Assembly (NCBI GenBank): GCA_018268135.1
Contig: JAFDXD010000042.1
Coordinates: 1 to 64,000, forward strand
DNA: 64,000 nt
DNA from: Bacteroidota bacterium
GTDB lineage: Bacteria; Bacteroidota; Bacteroidia; Chitinophagales; Chitinophagaceae
Reading direction: 5' to 3'
Shown here: positions 15,150-24,970 of the stretch, in pieces
Layout of the letters: each line of letters begins with the position of its first letter
How positions within the stretch are numbered: the first letter of the stretch is position 1
Made by a program: the position numbers and the translations under genes
Notes under the pieces: model-generated
Seen by the model: the letters and a program-made list of their open reading frames with translations, nothing else
Databases searched by the model: none
Told to the model about the DNA's origin: nothing

Positions 15150-15157
15150 TAGTTTTG
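15150..15157 (+). promoter_or_regulatory. predicted -7 box of the M23-bcp-protease run
   Basis: TAGTTTTG followed by C matches TAnnTTTG and lies 22 bp before the ATG at 15180, just downstream of the 81-bp repeat. The nearest TTTG (15134-15137) is closer than the usual -33 spacing. Confidence 0.45.
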
Positions 15158-15179
15158 CATTATCTTAAATAATTTATCC

Positions 15180-16961
15180 ATGATACAGAACAGGCGGTTG
15201 TATTTTTTAATCTCTATTTTATTATTTTCAATTCAGCCGGTATCTGCACAATTTTTTACCAGCAAAAGTTATCCGCAAAATTATTTTACCTGGCCGGTAA
15301 AAGCCACTATCGCCATTGTGGCAAACTTTGGCGAGTTGCGTCCCAATCATTACCACATGGGGCTCGATTGTCGCACTGATCAAAAAGTAAATATGCCCGT
15401 AGTGGCTGCTGCAGATGGATATATTGCAAAAGTAAAAATTGAGCCATTTGGTTTTGGTCGCTGCATTTATATTAATCATCCCAACGGGCTTACTACTGTG
15501 TATGCCCACCTCAATAATTTTAATGATGCCCTCGAAAAATATGTAACCGAACAGCAATACCTGCTAAAAAAATGGGCAGTTTTTTTAAATATACCTGCCG
15601 GTATGTTTCCGGTAAAAAAAGGAGAATTTATTGCCTTTAGCGGTACTACAGGCGGTTCTCAGGGGCCGCATACTCATTTTGAAATACGAGATACTAAAAC
15701 AGATAAAGTATTAAATGCCTTACTGTTTGGCATGCCTATTAAGGATAATATTCCACCGGATGTACTTCGTGTAGCCGTGTACGATAGGTACAAAAGCACC
15801 TACGAACAAACGCCTAAAATATTTTTGGTAAAAAAAATAAATAATGTGTACACTATTGCCGGAGGTAAAATGGTTTTGCCTTCCAATAAAGTGAGCTTTG
15901 CTATTACTTCTTTTGACAGATACAGTGGTAGTACCAATCATAATGGAATTTTTCAGGCGGTAATATATACAGATGATAAACCGGTTTGTGGTTTTCAGTT
16001 AGATAGTATTAGCTATGACGAAACTCGCTATGTAAATGCCAATATTGATTATAAAACTAAAGCCAATGGAGGCCCATACCTGCAGCATGTATCAAGGCTG
16101 CCGGGGTATATTAATAGTGTGTATCAGTCTGATGGCAGCGATGGGGTAATTACATTAAATGATAAAGAACCTCATCAAATAAAAATTGAAGTAACTGATG
16201 CCAACAAAAATACTTCGGTGCTGCAGTTTTCTGTAGTAGCGCCAGAAAAAAATTTGGAGTATGCTGCAAACAAAAGCAATACTTTTTTTGCCCCCGGCGA
16301 AGTAAATGTTTTTGAAAACGAACAGGTGCGGTTTTATTTACCGGAAAATGCATTGTATGATTCATTCAATTTTATATATAAAGAGATACCTACTCTTGGC
16401 CTCAATAAAATTTATCAGTTGCACCATCCTTCTGTGCCTTTGCAAACTTATTTTGACATACAAATAAAAGGATACTTTGACCTGGCCGATACAGGCAAGA
16501 TAGTGATGGAAAGAAGCTATGGCGCTAAAAAAGATTATGCAAAAGCCCAGTATCAACCCGGCGGTTGGACCAATTTGAATAACCTCGTAAATTTTCAATC
16601 AATAAAAAATACAGGTAATAATGTGTTGCAAAGCTGGTACAAAGCCAGCTTTAGAGAGTTTGGCAATTTTCAATTAATGGTAGATAAAACTCCGCCTGAA
16701 ATAAGGCCAATAGGTTTTTATGACGGCATAAATGCCTCTAAACTAAGCCGAATAGTATTTGCAGTAACGGACAATACAGAAGAAATTCAAAAATTTACAG
16801 CCCTGCTGGATGGCAACTGGCTTAGGTTTTCAAACGATAAAGCAAAAAATTTTATTTATAATTTTGATGAGCATTGCACACCCGGCCCCCATGAGTTAAA
16901 AATTATAGCAGAAGACCAGGTAGGTAATATTGCAGAAAAAATATATCATTTTACAAGATAA
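15180..16961 (+). CDS. secreted M23 family metallopeptidase (LytM-like)
   Basis: A 593-aa exported zinc endopeptidase of the M23/LytM type, predicted to cut peptidoglycan cross-links. It has a signal peptide (LYFLISILLFSIQPVSAQ). The M23 domain sits near the N-terminus at about residues 40-185, with the first zinc motif in HYHMGLD (H-x3-D) and the second in GGSQGPHTHFEIRD (H-x-H). The remaining 400 residues form a long beta-rich region (possible Ig-like modules) that may bind the envelope; no known domain is named with confidence. The bcp-like gene begins 4 bp after its stop, so they form one transcript with the next two genes. Confidence 0.9.
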   Translation: MIQNRRLYFLISILLFSIQPVSAQFFTSKSYPQNYFTWPVKATIAIVANFGELRPNHYHMGLDCRTDQKVNMPVVAAADGYIAKVKIEPFGFGRCIYINHPNGLTTVYAHLNNFNDALEKYVTEQQYLLKKWAVFLNIPAGMFPVKKGEFIAFSGTTGGSQGPHTHFEIRDTKTDKVLNALLFGMPIKDNIPPDVLRVAVYDRYKSTYEQTPKIFLVKKINNVYTIAGGKMVLPSNKVSFAITSFDRYSGSTNHNGIFQAVIYTDDKPVCGFQLDSISYDETRYVNANIDYKTKANGGPYLQHVSRLPGYINSVYQSDGSDGVITLNDKEPHQIKIEVTDANKNTSVLQFSVVAPEKNLEYAANKSNTFFAPGEVNVFENEQVRFYLPENALYDSFNFIYKEIPTLGLNKIYQLHHPSVPLQTYFDIQIKGYFDLADTGKIVMERSYGAKKDYAKAQYQPGGWTNLNNLVNFQSIKNTGNNVLQSWYKASFREFGNFQLMVDKTPPEIRPIGFYDGINASKLSRIVFAVTDNTEEIQKFTALLDGNWLRFSNDKAKNFIYNFDEHCTPGPHELKIIAEDQVGNIAEKIYHFTR

Positions 16962-16965
16962 AAAT

Positions 16966-17439
16966 ATGAGCAGTTTAAAAGAAGGAAGTAAAGCTCCGGC
17001 CTTTAAAGGAGTTGATCAAAACGGAAACACGGTTTCGCTGGCAGATTATAAAGGTAAAAAAGTAGCCCTTTATTTTTATCCGGAAGATATGACACCTACC
17101 TTTACCGTGCAAGCCTGCAACCTTAGGGATAATTTTAGTATGCTTAAAAAAAATAAGATTGAAATAATTGGAGTTAGCCCCGATGAAGTAAAAAAGCACA
17201 AAAAATTTGAAGAAAAATTTACGCTCCCTTTTACCCTTATTGCAGACCCTGAGCATACCATTATTGACAAGTATGATGTATGGGGCCCAAAAAAATTATT
17301 TGGGCATGCATATTTAGGCCTGCGCCGCACTACTTTTTTGATAAATGAAAAAGGGATTATTGTAAAAATATTTTTAAAACCCCAAAGCAAGCAGCATGCA
17401 GAAGAAATAACGGCTGCCTTTAAAGCGCTGGAAAATTAA
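16966..17439 (+). CDS. bcp: Bcp/PrxQ-type peroxiredoxin lacking the peroxidatic cysteine
   Basis: A 157-aa thioredoxin-fold protein of the bacterioferritin comigratory protein (PrxQ) family, which normally reduces hydroperoxides using thioredoxin. The fold is intact: APAFKGVDQNGNTVSLADYKGKKVALYFYP, GVSPDEVKKHKKFEEKF, LPFTLIADPEH and RRTTFLINEKG. The active-site motif reads TPTFTVQAC where the family has TPxCTxxAC. Residue 46 (codon TTT, 17101-17103) is Phe instead of the peroxidatic Cys, while the resolving-type Cys51 remains. One G-to-T change from TGT would explain it. The protein as encoded should not be a normal peroxidase. Start ATG 16966 (MSSLKEGSKAPAF); frame upstream overlaps the M23 gene. 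Confidence 0.9.
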   Translation: MSSLKEGSKAPAFKGVDQNGNTVSLADYKGKKVALYFYPEDMTPTFTVQACNLRDNFSMLKKNKIEIIGVSPDEVKKHKKFEEKFTLPFTLIADPEHTIIDKYDVWGPKKLFGHAYLGLRRTTFLINEKGIIVKIFLKPQSKQHAEEITAAFKALEN

Positions 17440-17441
17440 AC

Positions 17442-17738
17442 ATGAACCGGCCCGATTATACCATAAAAGAAAACTCATGGCTTGCAAAAATTGCCTGCAA
17501 AAAATTAGGTACTCAAAATGTAGCCATGGTGTTGGGTAAAACCATTCATCTGTACCGGGTATCTGCCGCCGATTTTTTAAAGGATGAATGTTGGGTAAAG
17601 CATGAGCTTTGTCATATCAATCAATTTAAACAGCATGGCTATTTTATGTTTATAATAAAATATCTTTATGAAAGCCTGAAGCATGGTTATTACAACAATA
17701 AATACGAAGTAGAAGCAAGGGCTGCAGAAACACAATAA
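17442..17738 (+). CDS. small HELCH zincin-like protein (DUF4157-like)
   Basis: A 98-aa protein that starts 2 bp after the bcp stop. Its centre holds WVKHELCHINQFKQHG, an HExxH zinc-metallopeptidase motif, and NNKYEVEARAAE about 30 residues later provides a Glu that could be the third ligand, as in gluzincin-like or DUF4157 proteins. The whole protein is barely larger than the catalytic core, with no signal peptide, so it may be a minimal protease or a metal-binding relative without activity. Conservation of the layout with M23, Bcp and subtilase genes suggests an envelope link, but this is inference. Confidence 0.7.
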   Translation: MNRPDYTIKENSWLAKIACKKLGTQNVAMVLGKTIHLYRVSAADFLKDECWVKHELCHINQFKQHGYFMFIIKYLYESLKHGYYNNKYEVEARAAETQ

Positions 17739-17757
17739 AGGGTATTAAAATTATATC

Positions 17758-20598
17758 ATGCATAAAATGCCTCGTTTAAAAAAAACATTCTTCTTCACGC
17801 TTAGTTTTTTTATAACCCTTGGGGTAAAGGCTCAATCATTCAATAGCGAGGCAAATATTTATAAAAATTTTGCTGACTTAAGCGGGCAGGATTCTGCACA
17901 GTTTTTTATTTGCAAAGCCCCGATTTCCCAGCTGCATACATTTGAAAAAGAAGGAAGGCTGGTAATAAAACGTCAGTTGGCTGATTCTTTATTTATTATT
18001 TTGACTAAAGGAGCTGATTTGTCAAAAAACAATCAACTGCAGCTAAGGCCTGCAAATTTTAAATGGAAATTTTCACCGGATGTATTGAACAGTATCAATG
18101 TAAACAATCAAAAATTTCCTTCTTCCTTTTTAATAGCTGTCAACAACAGTAATGATTTTGAGCAATGGCTTAAAGCGTATCCTCTTTATTTTGAAAAAAT
18201 CGGAAAGAATAATTTTATCATTAAAATTTCTAATGAAACCATTTTTAATTCGATAGCAGCATTGCATGATGTAAATTTTATCAGCTATTACAACACATCG
18301 CCCAGGCCTGAGCTGCAAATAAACAGCCTTGATTTAAGCGCCAATAGCATAAGCCTTTTGCACAACCTGCTACCAACATTAAATGGAGACAGCCTGGTAG
18401 TTTCCATTAAAGAAAACTCACCAGATACTTCCGATATAGACTTAAGAGGGCGCTACATTTTAAACCCGTTGGCTTCGGCAAATATTAGTCCGCATACCAA
18501 TATTATGGCCACCATGATTGCTGGCGCCGGCAATAGCTGGTATTTGGGCAGAGGTGTAGCTAAGATGGCTACAATAACTTCTTCAGATTTTTCAAAACTT
18601 TTGCCCGACCCCGATGCCAATTATCAACAATATAAAATTTCTGTTCAAAACCATTCTTATGGTGTGGGCGTTGAAAATTTTTATGGTGCAGATGCTGCAG
18701 CATTTGATCAAACTGCACTGGATAATGATAAATTATTGCTTGTATTTTCTGCAGGTAACTCTGGTGCAGCTACCCCCACCGTAGGCATATACGCAGGCAT
18801 AGCAGGTGTAGCAAACCTTACCGGAAGTTTTAAAATGGCAAAAAATATCATTACTGTTGGCGCTATAGATTCTTTTAATACAGTAGTAAGCCCAAGCTCT
18901 AAAGGCCCTGCTTACGATGGAAGGGTAAAGCCCGAAATGGTTGCCTATGGCGAAGACGGAAGTTCCGGAGCTGCCGCATTGGTATCGGGCACGGCCCTGC
19001 TATTGCAACAGGCTTATAAAAATAAAAACGCAGGCTTACTACCGTCATCCTCTCTTATTAAAGCGGCATTGCTCAATAGTTGTGATGATATTGGTATGCC
19101 CGAAATTGATTTTGCATCTGGCTATGGCAGCCTAAATGCCTATAAAGCTGTGCAGGAAATAAATGCTCATCAATATTTTACCGGTGTGGTTGCAAATGCT
19201 GCTACACAAAATTTTTTAATGAACATTCCTGCCAATATAAGCAAAGCAAAAATTACCCTTGTGTGGAATGATGCCCCTGCTAACGCTAACGCATATACGG
19301 CCTTGGTAAACGACCTTGACCTTACCGTAAAAAATAATGCTACAGGCACAATTTGGCAACCCTGGGTGCTTAACAGTTTTGCCAATAAAGACTCGCTCAC
19401 TTTATTGCCTTTAAGAAAAAGAGACAGTTTAAATAATATAGAGCAGGTAACAATTGATAACCCTGCTGCCGGTAATTATACCATCAGTGTAAAGGGATAT
19501 AATGTACCTCAAGGGCCACAAAATTTTTCCATAACATACCAATTGGATACCGCCAATAATTTTTACTGGAAATACCCCACTGCAAGTGATAATATTTTTA
19601 CAAATACAGCTAACTTGGTTCGTTGGGGTAATAGCTTTGCTACCGGTAATGGCTTATTAGAATATAGCATTGACAAAGGGAATAGCTGGATAAAAATTGC
19701 TCAAAATGTAAACCCCGCCACGGGGTATGCCTCCTGGATAGCACCTGATACAGTATCATTAGGCATGTTAAAAATGACCATTGGTGCCCGTCAATTTGTA
19801 AGCGATACTTTTACCATTTGCCCTAAGCCTGATATTAAGGTAGGGTTTAATTGTACCGATTCTGTATTGCTTTATTGGGATAAAATAAAAGCAATCAATC
19901 AATATCAACTTTATTACTTAGGAGATAAATTTCTTCAACCACTTACTTTACTTTCAGATACACAATTTGTATTTAGTAAAAATAATTTACCTGCCAAAGA
20001 GTTTGCAATAGCTCCGGTGCTGCAGGCAAAAAATGCTGTAAAAAGCTATACCATTCAGTACGAAACACAGGGAGTAGATTGTTATATTTCTACTTTGCTG
20101 GCCGATTTGGTAAATGAACATTCGGCTAAGCTGCAACTCACGCTTGGCACTTCATATCTTGTTCAAAAAATTGTATTTCAAAAATTAAGCAATAATATTT
20201 TTCAATCGTTAAAGGAATTTACAAATATTAATTCACTACAATTTAGTGTAACGGATGATGCCCTTAGTAAGGGACAAAATATATACAGGGTTGCCTTGTA
20301 TTTATCTAACGGAAATATTATTTACAGTGAAATAGAAAAGGTATTGTATTTTAAAAACGATGAGGTAATTATTTATCCCAACCCTGTAAACAGCGGTGCA
20401 GCCATTACGATTGAGTTAAAAGAACTGAACAATCAAATTATTACATTATTTGACATTGCAGGCAGAAGGGTGTTGCAAAAAACAGCTACAGATAAAGAGT
20501 TTATTTTGCCGGCATATTTTGTAAAAGGGTTATACATCCTTACTGTTTACGACCCTGTAATGAAAAGTAAAAATGTATGTAAAGTTATAATCCGGTAA
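17758..20598 (+). CDS. S8 subtilisin-like protease with T9SS sorting domain
   Basis: A 946-aa secreted subtilase. The order is a signal peptide (TFFFTLSFFITLGVKAQ), a prodomain-like region (about 30-190), the peptidase S8 domain (about 210-475), beta-sandwich modules, and a C-terminal type IX secretion sorting domain (about 870-946, from IIYPNPVNSGAAITIEL to GLYILTVYD). The catalytic triad candidates are D226 or D228 in DTSDIDL, H246 in SPHTNIMAT and S403 in GSSGAAALVSGTALL, with oxyanion N334 in SAGNSG. The His motif H-T-N-I-M-A-T differs from the classic HGTHVAG but is usual in Bacteroidota subtilases. It closes an operon-like run with M23, bcp and the HELCH gene (19 bp gap). Confidence 0.9.
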   Translation: MHKMPRLKKTFFFTLSFFITLGVKAQSFNSEANIYKNFADLSGQDSAQFFICKAPISQLHTFEKEGRLVIKRQLADSLFIILTKGADLSKNNQLQLRPANFKWKFSPDVLNSINVNNQKFPSSFLIAVNNSNDFEQWLKAYPLYFEKIGKNNFIIKISNETIFNSIAALHDVNFISYYNTSPRPELQINSLDLSANSISLLHNLLPTLNGDSLVVSIKENSPDTSDIDLRGRYILNPLASANISPHTNIMATMIAGAGNSWYLGRGVAKMATITSSDFSKLLPDPDANYQQYKISVQNHSYGVGVENFYGADAAAFDQTALDNDKLLLVFSAGNSGAATPTVGIYAGIAGVANLTGSFKMAKNIITVGAIDSFNTVVSPSSKGPAYDGRVKPEMVAYGEDGSSGAAALVSGTALLLQQAYKNKNAGLLPSSSLIKAALLNSCDDIGMPEIDFASGYGSLNAYKAVQEINAHQYFTGVVANAATQNFLMNIPANISKAKITLVWNDAPANANAYTALVNDLDLTVKNNATGTIWQPWVLNSFANKDSLTLLPLRKRDSLNNIEQVTIDNPAAGNYTISVKGYNVPQGPQNFSITYQLDTANNFYWKYPTASDNIFTNTANLVRWGNSFATGNGLLEYSIDKGNSWIKIAQNVNPATGYASWIAPDTVSLGMLKMTIGARQFVSDTFTICPKPDIKVGFNCTDSVLLYWDKIKAINQYQLYYLGDKFLQPLTLLSDTQFVFSKNNLPAKEFAIAPVLQAKNAVKSYTIQYETQGVDCYISTLLADLVNEHSAKLQLTLGTSYLVQKIVFQKLSNNIFQSLKEFTNINSLQFSVTDDALSKGQNIYRVALYLSNGNIIYSEIEKVLYFKNDEVIIYPNPVNSGAAITIELKELNNQIITLFDIAGRRVLQKTATDKEFILPAYFVKGLYILTVYDPVMKSKNVCKVIIR

Positions 20599-20716
20599 TT
20601 ATTGAAGCCTTTTTGCGGCATTTGCACTTTTGTTGCAAATATAAATTATCATTATTTGAAAATCTTCCATAAATTTTCACTGTAATTTTTTATCTAAAAA
20701 CCAAATTAAATTGTTT

Positions 20717-21532
20717 ATGAAAAAAGTCATTCTTTATTCGATGATTGCTTTTTCTTTTATGTCTTGTAAAAAATCTTCTACAAGCGATTTGCAGGCAGAT
20801 GAAATTTCGGCTGATACTAAAGCAAAGATTTCTGCTCTCGGCTTTGGTACAAGCAATATTCACAAAACAGATGATGGGTATTTAGTAGAAGGAGATATTG
20901 AGCTCACGGATGAATTGCTTAACAGCACGCCCGATCAAATGTTGCTAAGGGTTGGGGAAAATGAACAATACCGCACTACCAACCTTGTAAAAAATCTTCC
21001 AAGGGTTATTAAAGTAAAAGTGGTGAACCTTGGTTCAGCCTTTGTTTCCGGTGCAGACCTTGCCATCAGCCGTTATAATGCATTGGGGCTAAAGCTTACA
21101 TTCCAGCGCATTACTTCAGGCACAGCAAATATTACCATTAAAGGTTTTAACCAGGGGCCAAGTGGCGGATACATTACTTTAGGTTCTTCCGGTTTCCCTA
21201 CCAGCACCGGCAATCCTTATTCAACTATTAAAATGAATACCAACCAATATGCTTACGGCTCTAACCCCGATGTGAATTATGTAGGAAGCGTAATACAGCA
21301 TGAAATTGGCCATTGCATTGGTATGCGTCATACTGATTATTACAATCGTGCTATTAGTTGTGGCGGCAGCGTATCAAATGAAGGCGCTTCAAATATTGGA
21401 GCTATTCTTATACCCGGCACACCTTCTACAGCTACCAATGCAGCCGGCTCCTGGATGCTTGCCTGCTCTAATGGTGGCAACCGTACCTTTAATGCAGATG
21501 ACATTATCGGCTTAAATTATTTATACCAGTAA
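20717..21532 (+). CDS. M57 (HEIGH) zinc metallopeptidase lipoprotein
   Basis: A 271-aa protein of the dual-action HEIGH metallopeptidase family (M57), abundant in Bacteroidota. The zinc site is complete in QHEIGHCIGMRHTDYYNRA (HExxHxxGxxH) near residue 200. The N-terminus MKKVILYSMIAFSFMSCKKSS is a lipoprotein signal with lipobox FMSC, so it is anchored to the cell envelope. The part between (RVIKVKVVNLGSAFVSGADLAISRYNALGL) matches the pre-catalytic region of relatives. ATG 20717 is preferred over TTG 20711. It is followed at once by a strong bidirectional terminator. Confidence 0.9.
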   Translation: MKKVILYSMIAFSFMSCKKSSTSDLQADEISADTKAKISALGFGTSNIHKTDDGYLVEGDIELTDELLNSTPDQMLLRVGENEQYRTTNLVKNLPRVIKVKVVNLGSAFVSGADLAISRYNALGLKLTFQRITSGTANITIKGFNQGPSGGYITLGSSGFPTSTGNPYSTIKMNTNQYAYGSNPDVNYVGSVIQHEIGHCIGMRHTDYYNRAISCGGSVSNEGASNIGAILIPGTPSTATNAAGSWMLACSNGGNRTFNADDIIGLNYLYQ

Positions 21533-21548
21533 TAGTAAAATGTTTTAT

Positions 21549-21579
21549 AAAAAAACCCGGTTAGTTGCCGGGTTTTTTT
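21549..21579. terminator. bidirectional intrinsic terminator
   Basis: A run of A, the stem CCCGG-TTAGTTG-CCGGG, then seven T (21573-21579). With the A/T runs pairing, the stem is about 12 bp. It serves both the M57 gene (+) and birA (-, stop at 21585). Confidence 0.9.
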
Positions 21580-21584
21580 ATCTT

Positions 21585-22328
21585 TCAAATCATCCATTCC
21601 ACTTCGCCAAAGTCAAATTCGTTATCAATTATATCAGTAGTAAGAAGTTTGCCCAATGCATTTACCCCTTTAATACAGGTATTAAATTCAATACCATTTT
21701 TTTTCAGTAGCAAATCTTTGTTTTTTTTATACAAATATTGGTTGTATTGTTCAAGCATTTTTACAAAGTCTCCGTTTATTAAATCATTTATTCTACCCAT
21801 TATTTTTTGATAAAGCTGTTTTGCAAGCTTTGCGGTATCATAACTTTTTCCGGTAATTATTTTTAGCGATACAGGGTTTTTTATAGAAGGGTCAAATTGC
21901 TCCTGATTAATATTTATTCCAATGCCGGCAATGGCATATTTCCAGTTTTTGCCCTGCAACACATTTTCTATCAAAATCCCCCCTGCCTTTCTGTCATTCC
22001 AGTAGATATCATTGGGCCATTTAATAGACACATTGCCGTTACATAAAGTATTAAAAAAATCAAAACAACCAAGGCTTACAGCTACCGATACCCTGAACTG
22101 ATCTGTTACTGCCAGCCCTTTTGGTTCTAAAACGATGCTTAGGGCAATGTTTTCGCCTTTTCCGGTTTGCCATATTTTTCCACGCTGCCCTTTTCCGGCT
22201 GTTTGCTCCTGTGCAAACCATGCCATGCCATGCCTTGCCATTGCTGCATGTACCTGCCTCATGGCATAGTTGTTGGTACTATCCACACTATTCAAAATGC
22301 TAAATAATTCGCTTTCTTTCATAATCAT
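21585..22328 (-). CDS. birA: biotin--[acetyl-CoA-carboxylase] ligase
   Basis: Attaches biotin to the biotin carrier protein of acetyl-CoA carboxylase through biotinyl-AMP. The 247-aa protein consists of the catalytic and C-terminal domains only, without the N-terminal DNA-binding domain of E. coli BirA, so it should not be a repressor. Diagnostic motifs are VDSTNNYAM, the biotin loop TAGKGQRGKIWQ, SIVLEP, IKWPNDIYWNDRKAGGILIE and AGIGININQ. The start is at ATG 22328 or, 6 bp later, ATG 22322 (MKESELFSIL). It is divergent from rsfS. Confidence 0.93.
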   Translation of the reverse strand: MIMKESELFSILNSVDSTNNYAMRQVHAAMARHGMAWFAQEQTAGKGQRGKIWQTGKGENIALSIVLEPKGLAVTDQFRVSVAVSLGCFDFFNTLCNGNVSIKWPNDIYWNDRKAGGILIENVLQGKNWKYAIAGIGININQEQFDPSIKNPVSLKIITGKSYDTAKLAKQLYQKIMGRINDLINGDFVKMLEQYNQYLYKKNKDLLLKKNGIEFNTCIKGVNALGKLLTTDIIDNEFDFGEVEWMI

Positions 22329-22440
22329 CTCAAAGGGTAAAAAAGAAGTATTACTTTTGACAAATGATGCAAGCTACAATTTTTAGCAGGCATTGCATAC
22401 TTAGCAGTATGTAATTAATTTTTAATAAAATGAAAATAAT

Positions 22441-22848
22441 TTGAACAATTTGACCGCCTTGGAAAGCCGAAAAAAAAACAACCTTACCAGGCTAACCCGT
22501 AATAGTAAAATCTTCAAAACGATTATTCAGGCTATCCACGAAAAAAAAGGAGAGCATATCATCAGCCTCGATCTGAGAAAAATACCTGAAGCGGTAGCAG
22601 ATTTTTTTATCATTTGCCAGGCAAGTAATAATACACAATTAAGAGCTATTGCAGATTTTATTGAGTATGATGTAAAACAAAAATGCGGCGAATCCGTCTA
22701 TAAACACGAAGGCAGGCAGGCAGAGCAGTGGATACTGATAGATTATGTAAATGTAGTAGTACATGTAATGTTGCCGGAGCCAAGAAAATTTTATCAGTTA
22801 GAAGAAATGTGGAGCGATGCTCCTGCAATGGAACACTTAGATCAATAA
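22441..22848 (+). CDS. rsfS: ribosome silencing factor RsfS
   Basis: Binds ribosomal protein uL14 and blocks joining of the 30S and 50S subunits during starvation. The DUF143/Iojap domain spans about residues 22-125 with the typical sequence [61 protein letters not shown] and [11 protein letters not shown]. The only suitable start is TTG 22441; a nearby ATG at 22431 runs into a stop at once. It opens the run rsfS-ftsH-lutC-GGCT-lpxH with gaps of 32, 5, 26 and 45 bp. Confidence 0.92.
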   Translation: MNNLTALESRKKNNLTRLTRNSKIFKTIIQAIHEKKGEHIISLDLRKIPEAVADFFIICQASNNTQLRAIADFIEYDVKQKCGESVYKHEGRQAEQWILIDYVNVVVHVMLPEPRKFYQLEEMWSDAPAMEHLDQ

Positions 22849-22880
22849 TATTTTATAAAAATTTCCCAGAAAAATCAATA

Positions 22881-24965
22881 ATGGCGATACCAGAAATAAA
22901 CCAGCAAAGCAAAAGAAAAATTTCACCGGATAATATGCCTCCGGGTGGCGATAATTCGCAAAGACCGAAAGGTAAATTCAATATTTATTGGGTGTACGGG
23001 CTCATTATAGTAGCACTTATAGTATTTAATTTTTATCGCAGTGTAAACCCTGCCGGTGTAGAAACCGATCAGCAGAAGTTTTATGAAATGGTAAAGCAGG
23101 GCGATGTAGATAAAATAAAAACCATACGTAATAAAAAAATTGTAAGGGTATTTGTAAATAAAGACAGCCTAAAAAATAAAGCAGCCTTATACCGTCAGTT
23201 ATTAAATACAAAAGACGACCCTAATAAGTATGATATTGCTGTAAAATCTGAGCAACCACAGCTTAGCTTTTCCATTATAGATGATCAAACATTTGCAAAG
23301 CAGATGTCAGATTTTTATAATGCCAACCCCATTGTAAAGCAGGTGGCAGACAGCCCGGATAATGAGGGGGAAGCCATTGTGCAAATTTTTAATGTACTAT
23401 TACCATTTATTGTAATCATTGTAATTTTTATATTAATGATGCGCAAGATGGGCGGCCCCGGAGGGGGTGGTGGCCCGGGTGGCATTTTTAATATTGGTAA
23501 ATCAAAAGCCACTCTGTTTGATAAAGGTACCAGGGTAAATATAAACTTTGGCGATGTAGCCGGGCTTGATGAAGCCAAGGTAGAAGTAATGGAAATAGTT
23601 GACTTCTTAAAAAATCCTAAAAAATATACAGCGCTGGGTGGCAAAATTCCCAAAGGGGCCTTGCTCATTGGCCCTCCGGGTACGGGTAAAACATTGCTTG
23701 CTAAAGCGGTGGCAGGCGAGGCACAAGTGCCATTCTTTAGTTTGAGCGGTAGCGATTTTGTAGAGATGTTTGTAGGGGTAGGCGCCAGCCGTGTAAGAGA
23801 TTTATTTAAACAAGCCAGGGAAAAAGCTCCTTGTATCATTTTTATTGATGAAATAGATGCCATTGGCAGGGCAAGGGGTAAAAATGTAATGATGAGCAAT
23901 GATGAAAGAGAAAATACGCTGAACCAGTTGCTGGTAGAGATGGATGGCTTTGGTACTGACCTCGGCATCATCATTTTAGCAGCTACCAACAGGCCTGATG
24001 TATTAGATAATGCATTGCTTCGTCCGGGCCGCTTCGATAGGCAAATTACCATCGACCGTCCTGACCTTGTAGGAAGAGAAGCTATTTTTAAAGTGCATTT
24101 ACTGCCTATTAAAATTTCTGAAACACTCGATATACATAAGCTGGCAGAGCAAACCCCCGGGTTTGCAGGGGCCGATATTGCAAATGTTTGTAATGAAGCT
24201 GCATTAATTGCTGCCCGTAAAAATAAATCTGCAGTAGATATGAGCGATTTTCAGGATGCGATAGACAGGGTGATTGGCGGACTGGAAAAAAAGAATAAAA
24301 TTATTTCGCCGGAAGAAAAAGAAATCATTGCCTACCACGAAGCAGGGCACGCCATCTGCGGATGGTATCTCGAGCATGCCTACCCGTTATTAAAAGTAAC
24401 GGTAGTGCCAAGAGGCTCTGCAGCATTGGGCTATGCACAATACACTCCTAAAGAGCAGTATCTTTATAATACCGACCAATTGATGGATCAAATATGTATG
24501 ACACTGGGTGGCAGGGCTAGCGAAGATATCTTTTTTGGAAAAATAAGTACTGGCGCCAGCAACGACTTGCAACAAATTACTAAAATAGCCTACAGTATGA
24601 TTACCATGTATGGTATGAATAATAAAGTAGGTAATGTAAGCTTTTACGATCCCAACCAGGAGAACATGTTTACAAAACCCTTTAGTGAAGAAACGGGTAA
24701 GCTGATAGATGAAGAAGTAAGAAAATTAATTGATGAGGCTTATGAGAAAACTAAGGCATTGCTTACAGAAAAAAAGGGAGATGTAGAATTGCTTGCAAAA
24801 GAATTATTGAAAAAAGAAGTATTGTTTAAGAGTGATGTAGAAGCATTGATTGGCAAAAGGCCATTTGAAGAAAAAAAATTGCTGGATGTGGAGCCGCAGG
24901 ATGCAGTAACTGAAACACCTCCATCTGAGCTTCCTCAAGAATTAATAAACCCTCCACAAATGTAG
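22881..24965 (+). CDS. ftsH: ATP-dependent zinc metalloprotease FtsH
   Basis: Membrane-anchored AAA+ protease that degrades membrane and short-lived cytosolic proteins, working as a hexamer. The 694-aa protein has two membrane helices (about 36-54 and 170-188), a periplasmic domain between them, a Gly-rich linker ([12 protein letters not shown]), the AAA domain with Walker A GPPGTGKT at 264-271, Walker B IIFIDEID, and second region of homology [20 protein letters not shown]. The M41 peptidase domain has HEAGH at 486-490 and the third zinc ligand Asp in the downstream TGASNDLQQ segment. Start ATG 22881 (MAIPEINQQ). lutC follows after 5 bp. Confidence 0.96.
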   Translation: MAIPEINQQSKRKISPDNMPPGGDNSQRPKGKFNIYWVYGLIIVALIVFNFYRSVNPAGVETDQQKFYEMVKQGDVDKIKTIRNKKIVRVFVNKDSLKNKAALYRQLLNTKDDPNKYDIAVKSEQPQLSFSIIDDQTFAKQMSDFYNANPIVKQVADSPDNEGEAIVQIFNVLLPFIVIIVIFILMMRKMGGPGGGGGPGGIFNIGKSKATLFDKGTRVNINFGDVAGLDEAKVEVMEIVDFLKNPKKYTALGGKIPKGALLIGPPGTGKTLLAKAVAGEAQVPFFSLSGSDFVEMFVGVGASRVRDLFKQAREKAPCIIFIDEIDAIGRARGKNVMMSNDERENTLNQLLVEMDGFGTDLGIIILAATNRPDVLDNALLRPGRFDRQITIDRPDLVGREAIFKVHLLPIKISETLDIHKLAEQTPGFAGADIANVCNEAALIAARKNKSAVDMSDFQDAIDRVIGGLEKKNKIISPEEKEIIAYHEAGHAICGWYLEHAYPLLKVTVVPRGSAALGYAQYTPKEQYLYNTDQLMDQICMTLGGRASEDIFFGKISTGASNDLQQITKIAYSMITMYGMNNKVGNVSFYDPNQENMFTKPFSEETGKLIDEEVRKLIDEAYEKTKALLTEKKGDVELLAKELLKKEVLFKSDVEALIGKRPFEEKKLLDVEPQDAVTETPPSELPQELINPPQM

Positions 24966-24970
24966 GCATC

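Larger units (their letters stand above)
14768..15179. other. non-coding stretch with one copy of the 81-bp repeat
   Basis: About 410 bp between uxuA and the M23 peptidase gene. It holds a 37-codon frame (14915-15028, MRVKIVNNEKQTINNGISEV) that could be the start of a lost transposase or nothing at all, the 81-bp hairpin repeat at 15032-15112, and a promoter-like box. Nothing else was recognised. Confidence 0.6.

Noticed and set aside
23315..24052. 245-codon open frame antisense to ftsH
   Set aside because: It covers the conserved AAA domain of FtsH and gives a low-complexity Ser/Pro/Leu-rich product; a shadow frame.
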